From Malurus cyaneus samueli (taxonomy: Eukaryota > Chordata > Aves > Passeriformes > Maluridae): a DNA stretch of 64,000 nucleotides. Every line of letters starts with the position of its first letter. The stretch's first letter is position 1. The notes below the pieces were generated by a model that was given only the letters and a program-made list of their open reading frames with translations, made no database searches and was not told where the DNA came from. Location of the stretch: contig CM019216.1 of NCBI GenBank assembly GCA_009741485.1, positions 50,669,792 through 50,733,791 on the forward strand, read 5' to 3'. A program made the position numbers and the translations under genes. This document shows, in pieces, positions 39,085-51,800 of this stretch.

Positions 39085-40646
39085 GCAAGCAAGTATGAGT
39101 ATAACCAAACAGCATTGTATCATATTCATACAAATCGTAGACATTTAAGAAAATAAAGAGGATGTTAAATATGAAAATAAATCCTTGCACTGCTCAGCAG
39201 TGAATAAGTAATATTGACTTTAATCATGGAAGAAAGATTGAGGAAGTCAAATGGACAGATTGTTGGGTGGATTTCAACATTATTTGTATTTATGAGATGC
39301 ATCTTTCTGGTTTGCCTTAAACAGAAAATCAACATAATCATAGTACCTCTTAGCATTGAAAGCAGTGACTTTGTGAAACTTCAAGTAGTTTTGAATGTAT
39401 ATCAGAACACACAGGCTTTCAAAATTTGTTAAGGACCAACAAACTGGAAGAAATAATTTAACAACTATAGTCTACAATAATTCTCCATGACATTTCTAAA
39501 ACCATATTTCCTCTTTTGTTTAAAAAAATTAATTCAGAGGCTTATACTTTTCAACAGCTGGAGCTAAGTATTTTACTCTGACTGTTGCTGATGAAAGAGA
39601 AACATTTTTAATTGTACTTTCCCCTTCAGCATCTAGTCCTGACTTTTAAAAAATATGTTGAGAGCAAAGAGCAAGAAGAAGAGTGCTCTTTGACACCCTG
39701 GGTACCAGCAGAGAAACCATCAGTTCATTAAAATTTAGAAACAACATTTAGAGAGCTGCAGCTGTGTTAGAAAAGTCACACAATTTTCTCAGCATTCTAT
39801 GATAAAAAGAGCTGGGAAAAAGAATTATAAGAAGAGATCAGGGCAGATCAAAAGACTTATTTGATGATTTGTATTCTCCAGTACAGAATTGCATACAAAT
39901 GAATAAATGAATACAAAAAATTCTTTTATTCAAACAGAAACTGAAAACATAGAAGCCTAAAGATCCTATTATCATAGACTAAAAAGTTATTATAGACAAA
40001 AATTTCTTCTAGAAGTATCTTGGCTTATATGGAATTGAGGGTTAAAATAGCTATGAGGAATGGCCTAAAAAAAGTTTGTTATATCCTGCACCATTTAATC
40101 AGTTTCAGCTGTAATAGAGATAAGTCTCGCATATCTTTAAAAGCTGATATTAGGAAAGGTCTTTATAAAATGAAGACCCAGAGAAGTTGTGTAAAACAAG
40201 GCAGAGGAAAAGATGATTCACCTCAAAAGAAAATTACTGTGTGCCTTGTACAAAACCTTTTCAACTCCAGTGAAAATATTCCCTTTAAATGACAGTGCAC
40301 CGTATTGATCAACAGAGAATTGGAAATGCTACAGTAATAACTCGTAAAGTGCAATTTAACACAATGGGGGCAGACAGGAAATTGTAGATCTTCACAAATT
40401 GGCTAAAGTGATGTATTATTTAACTAACAGCCAAGGAACTCCATTGCAGTAATGAATTACATAGAATAGCTGAGAATTACTGGCGAAACAGAAGTATCAA
40501 AAGCTTCCTAGCACTGTAAAACTTCTATTTTCCACAAAGGAAAGACAGAGACATTTGGTTTTCTATCAGCCATGTTTGTATTGTGAATCAAGAGAGTTAA
40601 TTTATAGATTTAAAAATTCTTAATTTGATTTTGGCAATGCTTTAGA

Positions 40647-41210
40647 TGTAGTCCGACTTACCTAAAGCAGAGGCTAGACAAAATTAGGAGAATAAAAAGC
40701 AGTTATATTTATTGAAGGGCCTACAGGTACATTTAAGGTAGTCACAGCTTACCCAGGGGCTACTCCCAAAATGGACAGTCAGTCACAGGTTTTTCATGCT
40801 TTGTAAGTTTTGTACATTTGCATACCGGAGGTTAATCCTCCAATTATAGCGTCAGGTAATGAAGTCATTTACTCCAAGTTCAATCCCCCCAATTCACTGT
40901 TGTTTACATATCTTGGGGCCTGGGACAGTAAAGTGTCCTTGAGTTTTGGGCCTAGAGAGGAATTGTTTTGTCTAAAAATGGGAGAACAAGAGCTTAGTAC
41001 TGTATATGGAGTCTGGAATTATTCACTAAAGAATTACAGGATTACAGATACATGAAAAATATAGACTCTAAAATCCTAAGGGATCACAACAGTATCTGAA
41101 GTTTTTTTCTCTCATCGCAACCTGTATTCACCACAACGCTGTTTTTGAAGTTTAATATGCAAATTGCCCTTTTATATTCTGCCCATGAGCATTGAAGAAA
41201 GCCCTAGTCA
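40647..41210 (-). mobile_element. Possible solo LTR of an endogenous retrovirus, minus strand
   Basis: Read on the minus strand, this stretch has the layout of a long terminal repeat. There is a TATA-like 'atataaaaggg' (plus-strand complement near 41166-41176), two octamer motifs (40816-40823, 41157-41164), a polyadenylation signal aataaa (complement at 40708-40713), and then a short region with a possible terminal CA near 40647. The text looks distinct from its surroundings. I could not find a target-site duplication at either limit. No gag, pol or env reading exists beside it, so any provirus would have been reduced to one LTR. Boundaries are approximate. It may instead be unique DNA. Confidence 0.35.
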
Positions 41211-42494
41211 ACAAGGTTATCTTGCTGAGTGAAAAACGTAGGATCAAATCTCTTCCAGTTTTCAAGAAGTCGTATTTGGATACAATATGAAGTGACATAT
41301 AAAATATACCTGGTGTTGTATAAAATATAATTTTCTTTAAACCTCAAATAACTCTTTTGTTATTAAATTTTTAACTTGATTAGATTGGATTGCTTTGATT
41401 TCTTTCATGACACCAACTTTCTCTGTTAATGACCTACTGCAAAGTTGGGACTGTACTTCTCCAGGTGTTTGAAACTGCTGCTACTGTTGAAATTGGGCTG
41501 TGTTCATATTATTTTTTTAAGAAAGCATCTTTTCGTTATATAATCTGAAAGACGGATGCAAACCAGAGTTCCATTCTTCTTTCCCCAAACACAATCTGCT
41601 TTTAAGCTGCAAATCAATCCAACATGTCTCAGATGTCTGCCTCCAGCTGACTTCTCCCTTTAAACATAAACAGTGCAGATTCCCAAGGCCAGTTACTCTG
41701 ACAACCCTATAATGCCATCCTTTAGACTCTCCAAGCTCTGTAAATCTTCATTCCATCACAGCTTGAAACAGACCAGTCTATTTTCATTGCTCAAGATATG
41801 GAAAGCTATAAAACCAGGTTCCACGGTAAACTTATGAAATTGTTTCCATATGACCTAAGCACCCATCAATGAAGCAGATAAGTTGCAGCTTTTAACATCT
41901 TGTTTCATTTGCAATCTAATTATCCAGAGCTGTTTCATATCTGCAACTGGGGAGGAGAGCCCCATTAATTTCTGTAGTGACTCAGCCTGAAAAACTGCAG
42001 GCCCAGTACAAGAAGAGGTGACTAGAAGCACTTGTATGAGGCACACCAGGTATTTGACAGATGGCCTTTTAGCATCCTTCAGTATCCAGAAATACGTGCA
42101 TTGGTGCAAATCACCAAACTGTAACATATGGAAAAGCATGCAGGGGACTATGTGCTTAATGGAGCCAGCCAGTTACCATCTTCAGGAGATTAATATCCAT
42201 TTTTAGCCTCAATTCCAAAATTTCCAATGCCCTGCCATAATGCAGTGAGATTTCCGTTTTTCAGAGAAGTGGTAACCTAGAAAAAGGCCATTACTTGTCA
42301 CAATAATTAGCAGCTACAGGCTATACATTCAATGTCTTCTTTTTTTCTTTAATTAGAGGGGAAGGAGAGACATTAATAATTTGATGTGCTGGAAGCTGAG
42401 TGCCTTTTTCAGTCTTAAAAACAATGCAAAGAGAACTCTGTTTATTTTAAAGGGGGCTAAACACATGCTTTGCTAGCAGCAAACACGATGTGCT

Positions 42495-42508
42495 GTTTCC
42501 ATAGAAAC
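42495..42508. promoter_or_regulatory. RFX X-box-like motif (candidate, good match)
   Basis: The 14-mer 'gtttccatagaaac' is a near-palindromic X-box of the type bound by RFX proteins. The flanking bases lengthen it to 'ctgtttccatagaaacag', whose outer six bases on each side pair perfectly. The surrounding 200 bp (about 42470-42690) is repeat-free, with TAAT motifs and 'ccacctgttg' (an E-box). An enhancer is possible but unproven, and no promoter or gene is nearby in the window. Confidence 0.35.
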
Positions 42509-45500
42509 AGAGGTTGGTATTATTAAAAGAAGAGAGGCATTCTGTAGCTGGTTCTCCTGAGGGACCCTCATTTACAGCTAGCATTGGGTAAACTGGGTAA
42601 GTGAGTTTTACCACCTGTTGTTAAAGATCGTTAGATATGCCTCTTTAAAGCTTTATTAACTCTCTGCTAATTCATGACCAAAGCGAGAGGAAAATCATTA
42701 TCCCCTACCTACAGATTCTTCTGGAGTATATTTTACATTAAAAATCAAACCCGAAGTCATACTCTCCTTTAAACTGAGTTGGCTTTGAAGGATGCTACTT
42801 GCCATTATCCTGGTAAAAGAACAGAGATATAATTTTCTCTCTATCTCACAATGAAATATATTTTCCTCCTGTTGAGGACTTCAAAGACTAGATGCCTGAA
42901 CAAAGGGAGCAAGAGGAAATTTCTGAAATTGGAAAAATCTAGTAGTAACAAAATAACAAGGTATTATTTCAGAAAGTTACTGAACATGTAAAATTAAAGT
43001 TATGCATCTATCTATTGCCTCATATGTCCTGTGGTTAATCCACTTTTAAATGCCATGAGGTGCTTTCAGATGTGATAGCGTTCAAGTCTATTTTTGTCAG
43101 TGCTCACTGATTTCTATACACTGATGTTGTTAAAGTCATTGCTGCTCTTGGCCTTTTCAGCTTTCAGGACTGACAGAGTAAATAGCACATTGGGAAAGGT
43201 ATGAAAAAGAGTTCTCCATCTCCATGCTCTGAACACAGTATGTTAGGTGCTAAAAAGCCAGTTAATCATGTTATAGTATCCTGTTGTGCTACATAAAAAA
43301 TCTAAGGCTGGGTTAGTGAGAGGAGGCTGGATCTGAACATTTCTTACTATCACTTTTCTTTGAATTTTGAAGCATAAATTCTTCGTATCTTCTGCAAATC
43401 TCAAACTGAGCTGCCCGTGTTTTCCAGTTACTCCTGAGGTCATAGGAAACAGTGGGCTTGGTAAACTACACATTTTTATTAATTATAAACTTTTCCACTC
43501 AAGGAAGATGAGCAACTTTTGCCAACTGTGGGAACCACACAGCCATCATGATCTGGCTAGTGTTCCACGATTTGTACATAATCCAGAGGTAAATGGTTTG
43601 AAAGCCTGATATAAAACATAGGTCTGGATTTAGCAATATTAAAAAATTCTTAGAACTAGTGTGAGACACTTCACAAACTGCAATCATCCTTTGATGCCCC
43701 TCTCTTTTTTTGTCCATCTGAAGTGATACATCTTTAATAATTCCACTAGGACAGGAGGAGGTGGCAACACTGTCAGCACAGTGATTATGGTGTGTGAACT
43801 TCCTATCTTGATGTTGCTTATGGAAGCTTTGTTTCAGTGTGTTTCAAGCAAAAGAAAAAAAGAAAAAAAAGCTGCTTTGAAGTATCTGCTACAGAAGCCA
43901 GATTATCACTTGTTTTCTGTTTGCTGTCACACTTGAAAATGAAATTCATAGAAAGACAAGTTAATTATATGTTTCCGATCTTTTGCTCTTCAGTGGGAAA
44001 AAGAAGGTCAACGTGCACACAGGAAGAACATGTAAAATTATTTGTGTCTTCTTCTTTTGCTCTCAAACAGCTTCTCTTTTCACTCTGTTTGCCGGGGCAG
44101 TTAGCCAGCACTGCTCCTCTTGCAGCAGGTATCATCTCTTAAGTCTTCCTACCCCAACATGATGACCTCAAAGAGGACCACACTAAGCTCCTCAAAATGT
44201 TAGTTAAAGTTGACAAATGCCAAAGCCTGGATATGCTGATGAAAAATGATAATGCAAAAGAATCTGGATAGATAATGTAACTACGGAAAGAAACTGAGAC
44301 TTAGACTTGTTCTGCATTATAAAGTCTGCCCAGACTGGAGAGACTCAGTGAGTTCTGCATGGCAGTCCACTGTAGTTGCTGGTTTCTGCTCTGAGTCTTC
44401 CAGTTATGGGTCAGAGGGATGAGAAAGAGAAGTGAGGGTCCTTCAAGGAGCAAGAAGAGAGTTATCAGAAAACACCTGCTTGCTTGCTGTGAGGTATGAA
44501 AAGTGAGGTCAAATTTCTGTTCAGACAAATGCCATCCTGAAAAAACAATATAATATGTCAACAAAAGAGAAAAAGAAAAAGATCAAGATGCAGTAATTTG
44601 GGAAGAGATAAATTTGTGCATACATATATGTGTAAATCCCTAGTATATATGTAGCACCTTCAGCAGGAATGGAGAGTGAACTGAGAATTAGCTGTGTCTG
44701 CTTGAGACATCTGGACACCCATTCAAGCTCCAAGAAAGGTAGGCAGAATGCAGATGAGCAGATGTGTGTGTTTAACACTTTTCTGCCTGCTCAGAGTCTG
44801 TGGGAAGGTGAGCAGCACCTCCGCCCTGCCAAAGCTGCTCCGATCTGCGTCAAGCAGCTGCTGCCTGCAGATGGGCAGAGCGAGCATCTGGCACCCACCA
44901 AACACAGCTGGGCTCTGCTCACCCTCAGAGGACAAAGGAGATGCCACCCCAGAGGAACAGCTGGGTGTGCCCAGACTGCTGGGTGCACATCAGACAAATC
45001 ACAGGCAGGAATTGGGGTAGGGGACAGAGCAGCCTGGTGATCCAGGTGAGCACAGTGTGAACCACCAAACTCCAGTTCTGTCCATGCAGAAATGCCCTGC
45101 AGAAAGGTGGCACACGAAGAGAAAAAGACAGTGAGATAAATCTGCCCATCCTTTCAAGAGGACACCCTTCAGGTTTCATTTTACATAAAAAAGTTTTCTT
45201 AGGGCAAGGCAAGGAAAAGCTCTCGCAGGAAAAACATGATTTCATTTTCAAAGAAAAACACTGTACATAGCAGAACAAAATTTAGAATTCAAAAAGCCAG
45301 CATTTGACATTTAGGAGAAGCCTGTACAACCTTAATTATTTCACTGTATGCCTACAAACTATGACACACTTTTATGATGTCCTTTTTTTTAACCTTCTCA
45401 TTCAGCACAAGATTCTCACGCTGCCAACAGCTATTTAATATTTGCTTTCTTCTTGTTTTTCAGCGTGCAGCTCACCAAATGTCATTTACTGCACTCCATA

Positions 45501-48500
45501 GCCTCATCTGAAGGTGGAATTATCCCCTATAGGCTGCATTTCCTCTCACTATGGTATCTGAGTGCCTCTTAGACCTGAATGTACTTCTTTAATATCCATG
45601 CAAGGTGGGAGGAAGTAGCTATCACATCTTCCAAGACGAGAACGTGGACATGGGAATTAGCTTCCTAGGAGGACTTAGGATGTAATTTGTAGCATCTGCT
45701 TTTTAAATACCCTGCCATTTAGTGCCTGGCCCATCACAAACAGATCAAAGAGCATCATTAGCTAACCAAGGAAATGTATTGGCAAGAGGAGAACAGACTC
45801 AACACTGTTTTTCCAAGAGTGGGAGATTTCCATTCCCCTTAAGATTTACTGCCAGGGACCTAACTCTGGGATAAAATGAGAGAGCACCAGGCCATGAATT
45901 CAGTGCCATTCTTCCCGTGTTCTGTAGTCCGTAGGTAATAGCTTTTCTCTACACTGGAGAAAATAAATTTAAATCCTTCTTCTGCATAACTAGATTTAAT
46001 TTGTATCAAACCTAATTGGATGTGACAGTACTGAAATGGAAAACAAATCTGTCGTGTCATAACATCACCAGGTATTGCAGTACTTGTAGGTTTAGAGGGA
46101 GTTTTTTACTCCTCAATCCCTGCTGCTCTCCCACTGCTGCATCCTTGCTGTGGAGCTGAGACCTGATTCTGTGGATTTTTTGCTAGGAAACTCTTCCTTC
46201 CTCCTCCCCTCAGAAGCAAGGGATTTTCAAACTGAGCAATGTTTTCTGGGCTCCTGACACTATGGATGCAGGAGGAGAGCCCTGTACTCAGGGCAGCAGC
46301 ACAACCTGGAAAAGCAAGAGGGCTGAAGTCAGGATCCAGAGAGTTTGGGCAATGCAGGACAGGGCTGGGCCCCCAGCACAGGGCTTCCAGCTGGCATTGC
46401 TGACAGTTCAGTATCAAAGCACAATAGAATACATTTATTTTCAGCAGACACTTCTTTCTATGGCATTTATATACTGTCCAAAACTATTCTGAGCTGTCAG
46501 TCGTGCCCCATGAAGCTCATTTTATGTAACTACCTCTTCACCAGATCAGGAACTACAACCTACCTTTCCTGCCCTCCTGATGCTGGCCTCAGAGAGCAAA
46601 GCTTTTCCCTTTTTATCAGAAATTTGAATCAGAGCTGAGCCTGTTTTATGAACCCAGCTGAAGCTAACCTGTGGAGCAGGATTTATGCAGCTCTGAACTT
46701 TCAAGCTGTAAGTGGTTCCTTGCACAAACACAGCAAAAAGGAGATCTAGCTATGTATACCTCCAAATATCTTCCTGGACATTTCCCTAGGACAGATATTT
46801 TAAAGTAAAGAGCACTTAGTAACCTTGGCTGGCCACACTATAATAGCTACCATTTTTTTTTCAACATGTTTGCCTTTATACATCGAAGGACAGCTCCTGT
46901 TGAATTCACTTGAGCCTGATGTGTAGTAACACAGTGAAATAACCAGAGCTACAGATGGAGCTGAAAAGAGGAACAAACAGCTGGGAATCTCGTATATTCT
47001 CACAAATTATTCCATCTGATGACTTTGAAGACAAAAATTATGTCTGAAAAATTGACTTTAATATAAACTGAAGCTTTGAAACACAAAACAGTATTTGTTG
47101 CAGAGCAAAGATCTTGTTTGGGTAGTATATCTTGAATTTTAGTACTTGCAACGTAAAGACTCTTGAAGAAGATACTTGAAAAGGAATGAAGTAAAATAAA
47201 AAGGAAGATAATAAACCATGACTCTAAGTCTGACATGGCATCATAAGGTTTGTCAGGAAACTGACAAAATTGCTCCAGTTCTTAAAGACGGCAATTAAAA
47301 AAGACTCTTTGCAGGCAATTAACTGACACAGAGATGGCCTCTGCCCCAAAACAGACCCTCCTTAGCAGCATGGGATGATAGAAGAAACCAACAACATTTC
47401 AAGAAAGGTCTCAGTGAGAGAAATGCCACTTGCCCTGTATATTTCCAATTGCCCTATTGCATCAGTGCTTTTGAAATAGAACAAAAATGATTTCACTAGT
47501 AGAAAAGTGCCAGAACAGGGGGAGGCAGCTTCACAGGAAAAAAGAAGTGGTGAAACACTACGTTTGGAAAGTGATGATATTTTCATTCCAGTTTTATACT
47601 GCAGAGTGAGTTGCAACTAAACACTCTGTTCCATGGAAAAACTGAGCAAAACTCCTGCTCATAAGTAATAGTGTTATGTTAATGTGGAAAAAAAAGGGTA
47701 TATCTTCGTCTGAAAACAGCATCTTCTTCCTCACCCAAGTTCTCGTACATGTAGTGTCTGCTGATTTCAGTGACACTTTAGAAAACTTTTGGTCTGTTTC
47801 TTTTTTCAGAGTATACCAGCAAGATGAACACAAAATTCTCTCTCCCAACAATAATCAGATGCTGATGCAGACAGGTGAATAGTCTATCACAATCCAGGGG
47901 GACCTTTTATATCACTCTTTTTGCCACATCTGGCTGATCCTGACCGTGGGAATTGTGGTCTCCTCAGACCTGAGTTTCATGTGGTAACTGCACAAAGAAG
48001 CACCAGGGTAGTAAAGCTTACTCTGTAAACTGTTTAAGCAAATTTATTTTGATTGAAGCAAATTAAGGTGCAGTTTGCACAAGGAGCAGTTCACACAGCA
48101 AGAAGAAAACAATCAATCAGGCCACCAAGTCTGACAGGCAGTAATTTCTCATAGAGGAGCAATGCTAACTAGGGATAAATGGCCCTTCCACTTTTCCCAC
48201 CACCACAGCTGGATTCAGACCAGAGCTGGTGCTGGCAATCAGATCACCCACTGTTTCTTGCAGAAAAAGTGTGTGTTGGAAGGCCCTGAGTTAGGATTTT
48301 AAAGCTACCAATTAGGCAATTTGGGGATTTCTTTTTTTTTTTTTGCAATGATTATACTTGAGTCACTGAATACCAGAAAATCTGTATCTTCCCATGTTAT
48401 TTTTACACCACAAATCTGTATTTTGCTACCATCAGAAATGTTCAGAGAGCTAATGTGGTGTGACAGCAGTCCAAATGAAATTAATCTGCAAACTGAGACA

Positions 48501-48865
48501 TTAGCTTGGGGTTGACAAAAATTTCTTCCCAGCTGGAAACCGCTGAGGGAGAGCTTCACAGATCACTTGGTCAGCTCTATGCCCCATTAAGCATCACTGA
48601 CTGATATCAGTGAAGGCTTATCAATCACCAGAGTCCCAGAGACTGTGAAGAGATTAGGAGTGACACAGTTTAATATGGACAATAAAATCCCTAGTGGGTT
48701 TTCTACATCCTCCAGACTGCTTTGCTTTGTAGTGAAATTTTAATCGGAGTTCAAGAAAAAAAAGACAGAGAAGGAATGAGGATGCATTTCTATCTTTTCT
48801 CACCTAATTCCTTCTCTAATAATGTAGGAAATTGCTGGCAGCAGATTATCAGAATAACTTCCTTG

Positions 48866-48896
48866 TAATTGTAATTAGTAGTGAAGGCATTAATTA
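48866..48896. promoter_or_regulatory. Cluster of homeodomain-type TAATT sites (candidate)
   Basis: Three TAATT/TAATTA cores lie at 48866-48870, 48872-48877 and 48891-48896, within 31 bp, in a repeat-free stretch of mixed composition (about 48820-49000). Homeodomain proteins bind such cores. In AT-rich DNA the motif is common, so the spacing and density are the only support. Confidence 0.2.
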
Positions 48897-51800
48897 GACT
48901 TCGATATGAAATATGCTTTCCTTCTGTTACCACAGACATACATGGCCATAACTTTGCCCTGATTTCACAGGATGAAGACAGAAAATGCTGCTGTGTTGCT
49001 CTGTTTCACTTAGTCATAATGGCAAAAATTAATGTAAAACCCTGCTGTGTAATGATTCAAAACAATGACGTTTTCTTTCTGATGCTCTCATAGATAAGCT
49101 GTCAATTACTTTGATTTAACGTCACCACAAGTTAGGACCATTTTGTTTCCTAAATAAGCAGCTTTCATGCTTAAGCACATACTGTAATATTGATCACTTC
49201 ACTGTTTGCAAACTGTAATTCAGATAGAAAACTAAAATGAAAAGAAATCAAAACTTGAATGTTTCACAAATAAAAGCCAAAGTCCCTCCTTCCACTGTTT
49301 TACTGTTTGCAGTCCTTTGTTTCATCTGGAAGAGAAAATCACCCAAAAAAAAGTTCAAATAAGAGCTAATATTCTAAATGTGCCGCAATGAAACACTAAT
49401 TGCATCTTTAGCAAAGGTCTTAAATCTTATAAGTCCCTAAATTATCTATCAGTTTTCTGCTTGGAGTGTAGTCTGAACCTGGGACTCTCCATTTGCATCC
49501 CTGCAATGCTAATTTCAGAGCATGGATAGAAACATGAGCTCCTAAGGTGCAAATGTCAGGTGAATGCCTTTCTGAATCAGGGACACCAGCTTCTCTGGGA
49601 AAATACAGCTGTGCTCCATGTCAGTGAGCAGAAGGTCCACTGACCCATTGCCAAGTTAGCTTATATTGTGGAGTGATGCTAGGCAGGATTCCAAGGAAGA
49701 ATCGCATTTAACAACAGAGAAAAGAAGCTGAGTAAAGGGAGCGAATTCTGATGCCAGTAACTGATTCTGCATATTATAAATGTCTTCCCAGTCATTACTT
49801 AGGAAATATTTTCTTATCTACAAAGCATCTGTTCTGTTTACAGGCACAGCTGCATATTTTTGAAGCTCAACCATTTTACCATTCCAAAAACAAAGCAAGT
49901 AGAATTTACTAAAAAACCTCCAAACTTGCTGAAATTAAATCTGATGAAAATTGGTAGAACTGAAGTAGTATAATTTTTGTATAGAGAGTAAATTTCTAAT
50001 GCCATTCCTAGTTTTAGTTTGAACTTTATGTTTCAGAGTCCTTTCATCAGTATCAGTGCACTCAAAATCGAAATGATTTTCAATTTAATACAGTAGAAGG
50101 GAAGAAGTTTTAACAAATGTCAGATCTCTCAAGGTGAAGATGAAGCATGTTTTAAAGATCACTCAAGGAAACCTGAATAAATGAGCACCCTGAAGCACCT
50201 ACCTGTTCCTACTGGCTTTACCTTTACTTCTAATTGTACCTTCTTTCCATGAAGGAGGAAGGCTGCATGAGCATTAATGCAAACAGCATAAGGAGATGGA
50301 GGTTGCTCATATAATTCTTCTACTTCCATGAAAAATGTACAAGTCCATCCGTTTCAAGAACCAACACCCAGCCTCACCATTTGTGAGATTTGTGACATCC
50401 TGTGCTTGATATCTCACAGTGACAGCTTCCAACACGATGGTTTTGGTTGGAAGGCAATGAGATTTCTCTCCTTCGCAGCATACAGGGAATGGAAGAGGAG
50501 CCCAACTGACTGCCCTCAAGTTTCCACAGCAATTTTCAACTTTCATTTGAGAAAGTTTCGACCATGTATTTCAAAGCAATTTGATGTCATTGTACTTCTA
50601 AATTCAGCTCCAAATGAGCTCACCTCAGAAAACTGTGAATAAGTGAACAATAGAAGTTAAAATTCATATGACTGCCTGATAAAGTAATGCATGATTGCCA
50701 TGAAGAGAGCAGCCAGTCTGAGCATTCATTTGATGCAATTTAGATATGCTGTAAAAGTCTTCTTTTAAAGGTTCCTTTTTTCTCAAAAAAATGTATAACT
50801 GAGAAAGACTGAAACATGTAGCTTCAAGCATGACATTAATTTTGCTCCAGCTATACTGACTACATAGCAAAGGCTCTTGAGAGTTCTAAAATGGGCATGT
50901 ACACTCTTTGGTATGGGTTGCAGAAGCATGCTTGATATTGAAAAAGACCTTCCAAACAGATAAACTTTGATAAAATACATATTTAAAGGATAATTAAATT
51001 TAAAATATTCTTAGGAGATATTTTCCCATTTTTCAAATTCTTCTCCTTAGGCAGTAGAATGTCATTTAACTCTTCATAATAAAGGCAATATAGCATTTTT
51101 GCGTATAACAGTATTTTCAGTTTTTCAGCATTAAATCTCTTGTCATACTGAAGGAATTATTCATCACAACTGAAACACAGTCAAAATCTCACCTATTTTT
51201 TATTGCTTATAACTGATTTAGAAAAAAAAAATAATGGGCAGTTGAAGGATAATTTCTTCTTCAGAAATATGTGGCAAACATCTAATTAATGGGTGAGTGT
51301 CTGGAAAAAGGCCTGGAATCAGCAGCCTTTGGTACCAGGTCAGCTTTAGGAATATGTAAGAAACAGCAGTGATGATACAGCATAATCACACCTGGAAAAG
51401 GCCAAAAATATGTATTTACAAACGGGAAACAGCTGAGAGAGTTGACAGGATGCTCTGTGCTCACTGGGAACATCCCAAACTCTTCAGGTCTGAGGAGAGG
51501 CTCTGCAGAGCAAGAGGACTGGTGCATGACTTTTGTCTGTTCCTGTCAAAAAATGTAGAAATGCAGTATTTCCACGTTCACATACAGGGATCTAAACATT
51601 TTGCTTGCAGAAACAAATACCATTCATCTTTGCCAACTGTTCCCTCAGTCCATCTTTAAAGACTGTCTGACCAGACAGAAAAAGACCCAGAGACTCTGCA
51701 TTTTGCTTCAAAATGAAAACAGAGATTATGGGAAGCATTTGAATTTTAGTCACTTTGGTGTTAATTTAGAAAAAAATTCATTGACTAATTGAATTACAGC

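Larger units (their letters stand above)
35476..40646. other. Unique AT-rich non-coding DNA with simple repeats
   Basis: No gene is recognised. The largest frames (for example 40020-40292, plus, 90 codons) have no domain. The region carries the local 76-bp-period repeat at 37546, the (CA)13 at 38765 and the (AAAT)n at 39063, each listed separately. No transposon is seen until the candidate LTR at about 40647. Confidence 0.65.

Noticed and set aside
44669..45278. Overlapping 123- and 117-codon frames as exons
   Set aside because: They coincide with a GC-rich patch that lacks stop codons in several frames at once. No splice pattern or domain is seen.
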